This document shows, piece by piece, positions 24,896 to 36,399 of a DNA stretch of 64,000 bases (positions are counted from its first letter, which is position 1; the number at the start of each line of letters is the position of its first letter). The position numbers and the translations under genes were made by a program. Below the pieces are notes generated by a model that worked only from the letters and a program-made list of their open reading frames with translations, was not told where the DNA came from and did not search any database. The stretch is from NCBI RefSeq assembly GCF_029227915.1, contig NC_079887.1, positions 27,031,650 through 27,095,649 of the forward strand, written 5' to 3'. The stretch is from Hydractinia symbiolongicarpus. Its lineage: Eukaryota > Cnidaria > Hydrozoa > Anthoathecata > Hydractiniidae.

Positions 24896-25477
24896 ATGGC
24901 GGCACAAATTAACTTAGAACTTGGTAAGTATATTATTGATTTTGTTACTATTAGTGGTATTAATAAATAAAAAAATTATACCTGTTATTATATATTATAC
25001 CGTTTTTTATAGTTTCACTTTATGCTAAATTCGTGGAGCACAGGATACAACATCCTGGCTCCATGAATTATCGGTCGTTTGGCCGATGGCTAAAGCAGGG
25101 TGGGGTCGAGTGGACCAATGAAGAAGACCCCACCGAAACAGCTCCCAACATGGAATTGAGTAAGAAATCACTTTTCATGTATTCAAAATTTTGTTAGGAT
25201 CTAAAACTTTGGTATACCTTAGGTATTATCTATGTTACTTATTGTATTAACCTTTACATTATTTTTTCTTTAAGTGCAAGTATGGACAAAATTTTTACAG
25301 TACAGACTTAGACATAGCGGGTCAATGGACCTAGAAGTGTTTGGACGTTGGGTGCATAATGGCGGGGTTGAGTTTTGTGGTGGGCGACGGGATCGTGGTA
25401 GAAGTAGCAGTCGTGGTTGGAGACGCGGTCGTGGTGGGAGACGCGGTCGTGGTGGGCCGTATAAGCCACAATATTAA
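24896..25477 (+). CDS. Unknown three-exon gene: duplicated 28-residue motif plus Arg/Gly-rich tail
   Basis: Coding exons are 24896-24923, 25013-25159 and 25275-25477. Introns of 89 and 115 bp have GTAAG donors and TATAG/TTAAG acceptors and are both phase 1. The product is 125 aa. Residues 15-42 and 64-91 share K-F-x3-R-x2-H-x-G-S-M-x4-F-G-R-W-x3-G-G-V-E (15 of 28 identical). Each copy sits on its own exon and exon 2 is symmetric 1-1, which suggests exon duplication. Residues 93-121 are Arg/Gly/Ser-rich with RGRGG repeats, like RNA-binding RGG tails, and the end is PYKPQY. The context AAAAAATGG favours this start; codons do not break across either junction. I do not recognise the family, and no membrane segment or signal peptide is visible. 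It lies inside the mobile insertion, so it may be a captured host gene or an element gene. The splice model is predicted only. Confidence 0.72.
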
Positions 25478-25526
25478 AATGTATTTTTATTACTAACCCT
25501 TTGTAAAACGAGGTGCACTTTTTTTT

Positions 25527-25532
25527 AATAAA
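25527..25532 (+). terminator. Poly(A) signal of the three-exon gene
   Basis: AATAAA, 50 bp after the TAA stop. It lies inside the inverted-repeat element 25493-25740, so the transposon-like sequence may supply the mRNA 3' end. Confidence 0.55.
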
Positions 25533-25607
25533 ATATCCTAAATTTAAAATGGGCCTAAATATTGCCAAAATTCAAACAATTGCTAAACTATTTTTCAGGC
25601 TGAATTT

Positions 25608-25693
25608 AAAATAAATACTTTGAAAAAAACAACATTTTTTCCATTGAAAAAAATAAATACTTTGAAAAAAACAACATTTTTTCCATTGAAATT
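25608..25693. repeat. Tandem duplication, 43-bp unit x2
   Basis: AAATAAATACTTTGAAAAAA starts at 25608 and 25651. Both units run through ACATTTTTTCCATTGAA with no or almost no differences. Internal to the inverted-repeat element. Confidence 0.8.
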
Positions 25694-25740
25694 AACTAGA
25701 TAAACAAATATTTTGTCTACCTTGTTTTACGAAGGGTTAG

Positions 25741-25911
25741 ATGTTATTAAATTTGTTAATTATCTTAACTCTATATTGAAGAATTTTTTTATTCCCTTGA
25801 TAGATTCAAAATTTTAATGTCAACTGATGGACACCATCATAAATTAAGCTATTCCAAAACGAATATCAAATGAGATATATTTTTATCCACCTTGTTGCGA
25901 CGGGTAAACGT
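25741..25911. other. Non-coding spacer
   Basis: AT-rich, no feature recognised; ends where the hairpin minisatellite begins. Confidence 0.4.
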
Positions 25912-26640
25912 AAAGGACGGGCGATCCCGTGGATTTTTACACGGGCAGGCGTCGTCTGTCTGTTCGTGCCTCTGTTTGTCTTTTTGTTACGGAAATGTGA
26001 TATATAAAGGATGGGCGACCCCTTGTTTTTTCAAAGGGCTACCAACTAGTCTCTATAATAATAGCCGTCGTCTGGCTGTGTGTTCAAAAGGGTTACCGCG
26101 TCCTGTTACGGAAACACGAAATGTGATATATAAAGGACGGGCGACCCCGTGGATTTCTCCACGGGTTAACGACTAGTCTCTTTAATAATAGCCGTATTTT
26201 GTCGGTCTGTCCGCGAGGAATACGTCGTGTTACGGAAACACGAAATGAGTTACATAAAGGACGGACGACTCCGTGGAATCTTCCACGAGTAACCGACTAT
26301 CTCTTTAATAATAGCCGTCGTCTGTCTGTGTGTCCGCGAAAGCCGCGTCCTGTTACGGAAACACGAAATGCGATATATAAAGGACGGGCGACCCCGTGGA
26401 TTTTTCCACGGGTTAACGACTAGTCTCTATTATAATAGCCGTATTTTGTCTGTGTGTTCAAAAGGGTGACCGCGTCCCGTAACGGAAACACGAAATGTGA
26501 TATATAAAGGACGGACGACCCCGTGGATTTTTCCACGGGCTAACGACTAGTCTCTTTTTAATAATAGCAGTATTCTGTCTGTCTCTACGCAAGATGGTAA
26601 CCACAGTAGCATGACATGAAATGCAGTATATAGCTAAAGG
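25912..26640 (+). repeat. Hairpin-bearing minisatellite, six units of 94-130 bp
   Basis: AAAGGA(C/T)GG marks unit starts at 25912, 26006, 26132, 26256, 26379 and 26506, and a seventh start lies at 26636. Each unit carries an inverted repeat of the form CCCGTGGA-TTTT-TCCACGGG soon after the start, then ACTAGTCTCT.TAATAATAG, then GTTACGGAAACACGAAATG. Unit 2 replaces the stem by CCCCTTG/CAAAGGG, and unit 4 has ACTC/GAGT in place of ACCC/GGGT, so both sides changed together. Open frames across these units are a by-product of the repeats. Confidence 0.85.
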
Positions 26641-26659
26641 ACGGGTAAACTAATTGCCT

Positions 26660-27000
26660 ACCCTTTTCATGCCTTTTCTTATGCTGTTGCCTGTGCCTCC
26701 CATGCCTTGCTTACCCCTGCCTTGCTGTTTCCTATTCCAGTTTCCCTGCCTGCCTTTGTCGTGTCTTTGAATTGCCGTCCTTCCTATGTCTTTCCTGGTG
26801 CCTGCCTACTATGCCCTTGCCTGTGCCTTCCATGCCTTGCCTACCCCTGCCATGCTGATTCCTTGCCATCCTTCCTATGCCTTTCCTGGTGCCTGCCTAC
26901 TATGCCGTTGCCTGTGCCTTCCATGTCTTGCCTACCCCCCTGCCTTGCCGATTCCCTGCCTGCCTTAGGCCGTGCCCTTTCCTTGCCGTGCTTAATGCCT
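26660..27000 (+). repeat. TGCC-rich pyrimidine minisatellite, ~91-bp unit
   Basis: TTCCTATG(T/C)CTTTCCTGGTG begins at 26781 and 26872, 91 bp apart, with degraded relatives on either side. The sequence is made of TGCC, TTGCC and CCTGCC words. A homologous tract forms the 3' region of the second insertion (44284-44493), so it is a part of the mobile family. The Cys/Leu/Pro-rich frames here are repeat artefacts. Confidence 0.85.
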
Positions 27001-27039
27001 TTGCCTTGGCAACCTCTCCGCAACACTTTCTATACTGGT
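27001..27039 (+). repeat. 3' terminal region of the mobile family, copy 1
   Basis: Hairpin TTGCC-TT-GGCAA (27001-27012), then CTCTCCGCAA (27014-27023), then 17 nt to the satellite border ending CTATACTGGTT. The same order and spacing occur at 44494-44533 with only single-base changes, at a different site in the satellite monomer. Two independent borders define this as a true element end. Confidence 0.8.
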
Positions 27040-29227
27040 TACCACTAAAACGCATGAGACTTGTAGTTTTCAAAAATGTTTTCATTTTTGATGAGACGCT
27101 TAATGAAAGAGGTTTAATCGCCGGAAAACGAAAACCCGCGATTTCCCGTAAATCCCGGGCTTGGCCCGTATAGTCGAATGTATACAAAGAAAGTACCCTG
27201 TGAGTAAACTCATTTCCAGAACGATTTTTTAAATTATATTTTCACCACTAAAACGCATCACACTTGTAGTTTTTAAAAATGTTTTCATTTTTGATGAGAC
27301 GCTGAATAAAAGAAGTTTAATCGCCGGCAAACGAAAACCTGCGATTACCCTAAATCCCGGGCTTGGCACGTATAGTCGAATGTATACAAAGAAAGTACCC
27401 TGTGAGTAAACTCATTTCCAGAACGATTTTTTAAATTATTTTTTCACCACTAAAACGCATAAGACTTGTAGTTTTTAAAAATGTTTTCATTTTTGATGAG
27501 ACGCTGAATAAAAGAAGTTTAATCGCCGGCAAACGAAAACCTGCGATTACCCTAAATCCCGGGCTTGGCACGTATAGTCGAATGTATACAAAGAAAGTAC
27601 CCTGTGAGTAAACTCATTTCCAGAACGATTTTTTAAATTATTTTTTCACCACTAAAACGCATAAGACTTGTAGTTTTTAAAAATGTTTTCATTTTTGATG
27701 AGACGCTGAATAAAAGAAGTTTAATCGCCGGCAAACGAAAACCTGCGATTTCCCGTAAATCCCGGGCTTGGTCCGTATAGTCAAAAGTATACAAAGAAAG
27801 TACCCAGGGAGTAAACTCATTTCCCGAACGATTTTTTATATTATTTTTTTACCACTAAACGCATGAGACTTGTAGTTTTTAAAAATGTTTTCATTTTTGA
27901 TGAGACGCTGAATAAAAGAAGTTTAATCGCCGGCAAACGAAAACCTGCGATTTCCCGTAAATCCCGGGCTTGGCCCGTATAGTCAAAAGTATACAAAGAA
28001 AGTACCCAGGGAGTAAACTCATTTCCCGAACGATTTTTTATATTATTTTTTTACCACTAAACGCATGAGACTTGTAGTTTTTAAAAATATTTTCATATTT
28101 GATGGGACGCTGAATAAAAGAAGTTTAATCGCCGGCAAACGAAAATCCGCGATTTCCCGTAAATCCCGGACTCGGCCCGTATAGTCAAAAGTATACAAGA
28201 AAGTACCCAGGGAGTAAACTCATTTCCCGAACGATTTTTTAAATTATTTTTTCACCACTAAAACGCATGAAACTTGTAGTTTTAAAAAAATGTTTTCATT
28301 TTTGATGAGACCCTGAATAAAAGAAGTTTAATCGCCGGCAAACGAAAATCCGCGATTTCCCGTAAATCCGGGGCTTTGCCCGTATAGTCGAATGTATACA
28401 AAGAAAGTACCCAGGGAGTAAACTCATTTCCCGAACGATTTTTTAAATTATTTTTTCACCACTAAAACGCATGAGACTTGTAGTTTTCAAAAATGTTTTC
28501 ATTTTTTGATGAGACGCTGAATAAAAGCAGTTTAATCGCCGGCAAACGAAAACCCGCGATTTCCCTAAATCACGGACTCGGCCCGTATTGTCAAAAGTAT
28601 ACAAAGAAAGTACCCAGGGAGTAAACTCATTTCCAGAACGATTTTTTAAATTATTTTTTCACCACTAAAACGCATAAGACTTGTAGTTTTTAAAAATGTT
28701 TTCATTTTTGATGAGACGCTGAATAAAAGAAGTTTAATCGCCGGCAAACGAAAACACGCGATTTCCCGTAAATCCCGGCTTGGCCCGTATAGTCAAAAGT
28801 ATACAAAGAAAGTACCCAGGGAGTAAACACATTTCCCGAACGATTTTTTAAATTACTTTTTTACCACTAAAACGCATGAGACTTGTAGTTTTCAAAAATG
28901 TTTTCATTTTTGATGAGACGCTTAATGAAAGAGGTTTAATAGCCGGAAAACGAAAACCCGCGATTTCCCGTAAATGCCGGGTTTGGCCCGTATAGTCGAA
29001 TGTATACAAAGAAAGTACCCTGTGAGTAAACTCATTTCCAGAACGATTTTTTAAATTATTTTTTCACCACTAAAACGCATCACACTTGTAGTTTTTAAAA
29101 ATGTTTTCATTTTTGATGAGACGCTGAATAAAAGAAGTTTAATCGCCGGCAAACGAAAACCTGCGATTACCCTAAATCCCGGGCTTGGCACGTATAGTCG
29201 AATGTATATAAAGAAAGTACCCTATGA

Positions 29228-32200
29228 GTAAACTCATTTCCCGAACGATTTTTTAAATTATTTTTTCACCACTAAAACGCATAAGACTTGTAGTTTTTAA
29301 AAATGTTTTCATTTTTGATGAGACGCTGAATAAAAGAAGTTTAATCGCCGGCAAACGAAAACCTGCGATTTCCCGTAAATCCCGGGCTTGGCCCGTATAG
29401 TCAAAAGTATACAAAGAAAGTACCCAGGGAGTAAACTCATTTCCCGAAAGATTTTTTATATTATTTTTTTACCACTAAACGCATGAGACTTGTAGTTTTC
29501 AAAAATGTTTTCATTTTTGATGAGACCCTGAATAAAAGAAGTTTAATCGCCGGCAAACGGAAACCCGCGATTTCCCGTAAATCCCGGACCTGGCCCGTAT
29601 AGTCAAAAGTATACAAAGAAAGTACCCAGGGAGTAAACTTATTTCCAGAACGATTTTTTAAATTATTTTTTCACCACTAAAACGCATAAGACTTGTAGTT
29701 TTTAAAAATGTTTTCATTTTTGATGAGACGCTGAATAAAAGAAGTTTAATCGCCGGCAAACAAAAACCTGCGATTTCCCGTAAATCCCGGGCTTGGCCCG
29801 TATAGTCAAAAGTATACAAGAAAGTACCCAGGGAGTAAACTCATTTCCCGAACGATTTTTTAAATTATTTTTTCACCACTAAAACGCATGAGACTTGTAG
29901 TTTTCAAAAATGTTTTCAATTTTGATGAGACCCTGAATAAAAGAAGTTTAATTGCCGGCAAACGAAAACCCGCGATTTCCCGTAAATCCCGGACCTGGCC
30001 CGTATAGTCAAAAGTATACAAAGAAAGTACCCAGGGAGTAAACTCATTTCCCGAACGATTTTTTATATTATTTTTTTACCACTAAACGCATGAGACTTGT
30101 AGTTTTTAAAAATATTTTCATATTTGATGGGACGCTGAATAAAAGAAGTTTAATCGCCGGCAAACGAAAACCCGCGATTTCCCGTAAATCCCGGGCTTGG
30201 CCCGTATAGTCAAAAGTATACAAGAAAGTACCCAGGGAGTAAACTCATTTCCAGAACGATTTTTTAAATTATTTTTTCACCACTAAAACGCATAAGACTT
30301 GTAGTTTTTAAAAATGTTTTCATTTTTGATGAGACGCTGAATAAAAGAAGTTTAATCGCCGGCAAACAAAAACCTGCGATTTCCCGTAAATCCCGGGCTT
30401 GGCCCGTATAGTCAAAAGTATACAAGAAAGTACCCAGGGAGTAAACTCATTTCCCGAACGATTTTTTAAATTATTTTTTCACCACTAAAACGCATGAGAC
30501 TTGTAGTTTTCAAAAATGTTTTCAATTTTGATGAGACCCTGAATAAAAGAAGTTTAATTGCCGGCAAACGAAAACCCGCGATTTCCCGTAAATCCCGGAC
30601 CTGGCCCGTATAGTCAAAAGTATACAAAGAAAGTACCCAGGGAGTAAACTCATTTCCCGAACGATTTTTTATATTATTTTTTTACCACTAAACGCATGAG
30701 ACTTGTAGTTTTTAAAAATATTTTCATATTTGATGGGACGCTGAATAAAAGAAGTTTAATCGCCGGCAAACGAAAACCCGCGATTTCCCGTAAATCCCGG
30801 GCTTGGCCCGTATAGTCAAAAGTATACAAGAAAGTACCCAGGGAGTAAACTCATTTCCCGAACGATTTTTTATATTATTTTTTTACCACTAAACGCATGA
30901 GACTTGTAGTTTTTAAAAATATTTTCATATTTGATGGGACGCTGAATAAAAGAAGTTTAATCGCCGGCAAACGAAAACCCGCGATTTCCCGTAAATCCCG
31001 GGCTTGGCCCGTATAGTCAAAAGTATACAAGAAAGTACCCAGGGAGTAAACTCATTTCCAGAACGATTTTTTAAATTATTTTTTCACCACTAAAACGCAT
31101 AAGACTTGTAGTTTTTAAAAATGTTTTCATTTTTGATGAGACGCTGAATAAAAGAAGTTTAATCGCCGGAAAACGAAAACCCGCGATTTCCCGTAAATGC
31201 CGGGTTTGGCTCGTATAGTCGAATGTATACAAAGAAAGTACCCTGTGAGTAAACTCATTTCCAGAACGATTTTTTAAATTATTTTTTCACCACTAAAACG
31301 CATCACACTTGTAGTTTTTAAAAATGTTTTCATTTTTGATGAGACGCTGAATAAAAGAAGTTTAATCGCCGGCAAACGAAAACCTGCGATTACCCTAAAT
31401 CTCGGGCTTGGCACGTATAGTCGAATGTATATAAAGAAAGTACCCTATGAGTAAACTCATTTCCAGAACGATTTTTTAAATTATTTTTTCACCACTAAAA
31501 CGCATGAGACTTGTAGTTTTTAAAAATATTTTCATATTTGATGGGACGCTGAATAAAAGAAGTTTAATCGCCGGCAAACGAAAACCCGCGATTTCCCGTA
31601 AATCCCGGGCTTGGCCCGTATAGTCAAAAGTATACAAGAAAGTACCCAGGGAGTAAACTCATTTCCAGAACGATTTTTTAAATTATTTTTTCACCACTAA
31701 AACGCATAAGACTTGTAGTTTTTAAAAATGTTTTCATTTTTGATGAGACGCTGAATAAAAGAAGTTTAATCGCCGGAAAACGAAAACCCGCGATTTCCCG
31801 TAAATGCCGGGTTTGGCCCGTATAGTCGAATGTATACAAAGAAAGTACCCTGTGAGTAAACTCATTTCCAGAACGATTTTTTAAATTATTTTTTCACCAC
31901 TAAAACGCATCACACTTTTAGTTTTTAAAAATGTTTTCATTTTTGATGAGACGCTGAATAAAAGAAGTTTAATCGCCGGCAAACGAAAACCTGCGATTAC
32001 CCTAAATCTCGGGCTTGGCACGTATAGTCGAATGTATATAAAGAAAGTACCCTATGAGTAAACTCATTTCCAGAACGATTTTTTAAATTATTTTTTCACC
32101 ACTAAAACGCATAAGACTTGTAGTTTTTAAAAATGTTTTCATTTTTGATGAGACGCTGAATAAAAGAAGTTTAATCGCCGGCAAACGAAAACCTGCGATT

Positions 32201-35200
32201 TCCCGTAAATCCCGGGCTTGGCCCGTATAGCCAAAAGTATACAAAGAAAGTACCCAGGGAGTAAACTCATTTCCCGAACGATTTTTTATATTATTTTTTT
32301 ACCACTAAACGCATGAGACTTGTAGTTTTTAAAAATATTTTCATATTTGATGGGACGCTGAATAAAAGAAGTTTAATCGCCGGCAAACGAAAATCCGCGA
32401 TTTCCCGTAAATCCCGGACTCGGCCCGTATAGTCAAAAGTATACAAGAAAGTACCCAGGGAGTAAACTCATTTCCCGAACGATTTTTTAAATTATTTTTT
32501 CACCACTAAAACGCATGAGACTTGTAGTTTTTAAAAATGTTTTCATTTTTGATGAGACGCTGAATAAAAGAAGTTTAATCGCCGGCAAACGAAAACCTGC
32601 GATTTCCCGTAAATCCCGGGCTTGGCCCGTATAGTCAAAAGTATACAAAGAAAGTACCCAGGGAGTAAACTCATTTCCCGAAAGATTTTTTATATTATTT
32701 TTTTACCACTAAACGCATGAGACTTGTAGTTTTTAAAAATATTTTCATATTTGATGGGACGCTGAATAAAAGATGTTTAATCGCCGGCAAACGAAAATCC
32801 GCGATTTCCCGTAAATCCCGGACTCGGCCCGTATAGTCAAAAGTATACAAGAAAGTACCCAGGGAGTAAACTCATTTCCCGAACGATTTTTTAAATTATT
32901 TTTTCACCATTAAAACGCATGAGACTTGTAGTTTTCAAAAATGTTTTCATTTTTGATGAGACCCTGAATAAAAGAAGTTTAATCGCCGGCAAACGGAAAC
33001 CCGCGATTTCCCGTAAATCCCGGACCTGGCCCGTATAGTCAAAAGTATACAAAGAAAGTACCCAGGGAGTAAACTTATTTCCAGAACGATTTTTTAAATT
33101 ATTTTTTCACCACTAAAACGCATAAGACTTGTAGTTTTTAAAAATGTTTTCATTTTTGATGAGACGCTGAATAAAAGAAGTTTAATCGCCGGCAAACAAA
33201 AACCTGCGATTTCCCGTAAATCCCGGGCTTGGCCCGTATAGTCAAAAGTATACAAGAAAGTACCCAGGGAGTAAACTCATTTCCCGAACGATTTTTTAAA
33301 TTATTTTTTCACCACTAAAACGCATGAGACTTGTAGTTTTCAAAAATGTTTTCAATTTTGATGAGACCCTGAATAAAAGAAGTTTAATTGCCGGCAAACG
33401 AAAACCCGCGATTTCCCGTAAATCCCGGACCTGGCCCGTATAGTCAAAAGTATACAAAGAAAGTACCCAGGGAGTAAACTCATTTCCCGAACGATTTTTT
33501 ATATTATTTTTTTACCACTAAACGCATGAGACTTGTAGTTTTTAAAAATATTTTCATATTTGATGGGACGCTGAATAAAAGAAGTTTAATCGCCGGCAAA
33601 CGAAAACCCGCGATTTCCCGTAAATCCCGGGCTTGGCCCGTATAGTCAAAAGTATACAAGAAAGTACCCAGGGAGTAAACTCATTTCCAGAACGATTTTT
33701 TAAATTATTTTTTCACCACTAAAACGCATAAGACTTGTAGTTTTTAAAAATGTTTTCATTTTTGATGAGACGCTGAATAAAAGAAGTTTAATCGCCGGCA
33801 AACAAAAACCTGCGATTTCCCGTAAATCCCGGGCTTGGCCCGTATAGTCAAAAGTATACAAGAAAGTACCCAGGGAGTAAACTCATTTCCCGAACGATTT
33901 TTTAAATTATTTTTTCACCACTAAAACGCATGAGACTTGTAGTTTTCAAAAATGTTTTCAATTTTGATGAGACCCTGAATAAAAGAAGTTTAATTGCCGG
34001 CAAACGAAAACCCGCGATTTCCCGTAAATCCCGGACCTGGCCCGTATAGTCAAAAGTATACAAAGAAAGTACCCAGGGAGTAAACTCATTTCCCGAACGA
34101 TTTTTTATATTATTTTTTTACCACTAAACGCATGAGACTTGTAGTTTTTAAAAATGTTTTCATTTTTGATGAGACGCTGAATAAAAGAAGTTTAATCGCC
34201 GGAAAACGAAAACCCGCGATTTCCCGTAAATGCCGGGTTTGGCCCGTATAGTCGAATGTATACAAAGAAAGTACCCTGTGAGTAAACTCATTTCCAGAAC
34301 GATTTTTTAAATTATTTTTTCACCACTAAAACGCATCACACTTGTAGTTTTTAAAAATGTTTTCATTTTTGATGAGACGCTGAATAAAAGAAGTTTAATC
34401 GCCGGCAAACGAAAACCTGCGATTACCCTAAATCTCGGGCTTGGCACGTATAGTCGAATGTATATAAAGAAAGTACCCTATGAGTAAACTCATTTCCAGA
34501 ACGATTTTTTAAATTATTTTTTCACCACTAAAACGCATGAGACTTGTAGTTTTTAAAAATATTTTCATATTTGATGGGACGCTGAATAAAAGAAGTTTAA
34601 TCGCCGGCAAACGAAAACCCGCGATTTCCCGTAAATCCCGGGCTTGGCCCGTATAGTCAAAAGTATACAAGAAAGTACCCAGGGAGTAAACTCATTTCCC
34701 GAACGATTTTTTATATTATTTTTTTACCACTAAACGCATGAGACTTGTAGTTTTTAAAAATATTTTCATATTTGATGGGACGCTGAATAAAAGAAGTTTA
34801 ATCGCCGGCAAACGAAAACCCGCGATTTCCCGTAAATCCCGGGCTTGGCCCGTATAGTCAAAAGTATACAAGAAAGTACCCAGGGAGTAAACTCATTTCC
34901 AGAACGATTTTTTAAATTATTTTTTCACCACTAAAACGCATAAGACTTGTAGTTTTTAAAAATGTTTTCATTTTTGATGAGACGCTGAATAAAAGAAGTT
35001 TAATCGCCGGAAAACGAAAACCCGCGATTTCCCGTAAATGCCGGGTTTGGCCCGTATAGTCGAATGTATACAAAGAAAGTACCCTGTGAGTAAACTCATT
35101 TCCAGAACGATTTTTTAAATTATTTTTTCACCACTAAAACGCATCACACTTGTAGTTTTTAAAAATGTTTTCATTTTTGATGAGACGCTGAATAAAAGAA

Positions 35201-36050
35201 GTTTAATCGCCGGCAAACGAAAACCTGCGATTACCCTAAATCTCGGGCTTGGCACGTATAGTCGAATGTATATAAAGAAAGTACCCTATGAGTAAACTCA
35301 TTTCCAGAACGATTTTTTAAATTATTTTTTCACCACTAAAACGCATAAGACTTGTAGTTTTTAAAAATGTTTTCATTTTTGATGAGACGCTGAATAAAAG
35401 AAGTTTAATCGCCGGCAAACGAAAACCTGCGATTTCCCGTAAATCCCGGGCTTGGCCCGTATAGCCAAAAGTATACAAAGAAAGTACCCAGGGAGTAAAC
35501 TCATTTCCCGAACGATTTTTTATATTATTTTTTTACCACTAAACGCATGAGACTTGTAGTTTTTAAAAATATTTTCATATTTGATGGGACGCTGAATAAA
35601 AGAAGTTTAATCGCCGGCAAACGAAAATCCGCGATTTCCCGTAAATCCCGGACTCGGCCCGTATAGTCAAAAGTATACAAGAAAGTACCCAGGGAGTAAA
35701 CTCATTTCCCGAACGATTTTTTAAATTATTTTTTCACCACTAAAACGCATGAGACTTGTAGTTTTCAAAAATGTTTTCATTTTTGATGAGACCCTGAATA
35801 AAAGAAGTTTAATCGCCGGCAAACGGAAACCCGCGATTTCCCGTAAATCCCGGACCTGGCCCGTATAGTCAAAAGTATACAAAGAAAGTACCCAGGGAGT
35901 AAACTTATTTCCAGAACGATTTTTTAAATTATTTTTTCACCACTAAAACGCATAAGACTTGTAGTTTTTAAAAATGTTTTCATTTTTGATGAGACGCTGA
36001 ATAAAAGAAGTTTAATCGCCGGCAAACAAAAACCTGCGATTTCCCGTAAA
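29228..36050. repeat. Mosaic 16/17-monomer HOR region
   Basis: Rare variants recur at shifting offsets: CGAAAGATTTTT at 29445 and 32679 (3234 bp, 16 monomers); TTTTCAATTTTG near 29915 and 33351 (3436 bp, 17 monomers) and near 30521 and 33957 (again 3436); TAGCCAAAAG at 32228 and 35462 (3234). Short 606-bp (3-monomer) duplications are nested inside, as 29915/30521 and 33351/33957. The offsets change by exactly one or a few monomers, so large duplications were followed by gains and losses of monomers. Borders are approximate. Confidence 0.7.
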
Positions 36051-36399
36051 TCCCGGACTCGGCCCGTATAGTCAAAAGTATACAAGAAAGTACCCAGGGA
36101 GTAAACTCATTTCCCGAACGATTTTTTATATTATTTTTTTACCACTAAACGCATGAGACTTGTAGTTTTTAAAAATATTTTCATATTTGATGGGACGCTG
36201 AATAAAAGAAGTTTAATCGCCGGCAAACGAAAATCCGCGATTTCCCGTAAATCCCGGACTCGGCCCGTATAGTCAAAAGTATACAAGAAAGTACCCAGGG
36301 AGTAAACTCATTTCCCGAACGATTTTTTATATTATTTTTTTAACACTAAAACGCATAAGACTTGTAGTTTTTAAAAATGCTTTCATTTTTGATGAGACG

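Larger units (their letters stand above)
25493..25740. mobile_element. Short inverted-repeat element (MITE-like), ~248 bp
   Basis: CTAACCCTTTGTAAAACG... at 25493-25514 is the reverse complement of 25719-25740 at 20 of 22 positions. The interior is AT-rich and non-coding. A target duplication is not clear, so the element status is tentative. It starts 16 bp after the stop codon of the preceding gene and contains that gene's only nearby poly(A) signal. Confidence 0.55.
21721..27039 (+). mobile_element. 5.3-kb composite insertion in the satellite (putative Helitron/Helentron-like)
   Basis: The satellite stops in the T-run at 21716-21721 and resumes at 27041. The right flank continues base for base as the intact copy at 17472 onward, so the block is a clean insertion. 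Its border can slide by two T's, and no clear target duplication is seen. The left end reads TTGCGGAGAG; the reverse complement of this, CTCTCCGCAA, lies at 27014-27023, 17 nt from the right border, so the inverted repeats are asymmetric. Just before it is a hairpin, TTGCC-TT-GGCAA (27001-27012). The 3' border CTGGT fits the CTRRT rule of Helitrons, and asymmetric inverted repeats with T-T targets are known for Helentrons. No Rep/helicase is present, so class assignment is tentative. The orientation is chosen from this 3' end. Confidence 0.6.

Noticed and set aside
25308-25568. 86-codon minus-strand frame with HHDRVS repeats
   Set aside because: It is the antisense of the Arg/Gly-rich exon of the plus-strand gene, whose splice sites are coherent.
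25892-26423. Two frames of 94 and 74 codons with similar repeated text
   Set aside because: They are translations of the hairpin minisatellite; unit lengths vary from 94 to 130 bp without keeping the frame.
26660-27187. Several overlapping frames rich in Leu, Cys and Pro or Gly, Lys and Arg
   Set aside because: Products of the TGCC-rich minisatellite read in different frames; they run across the insertion border into satellite.
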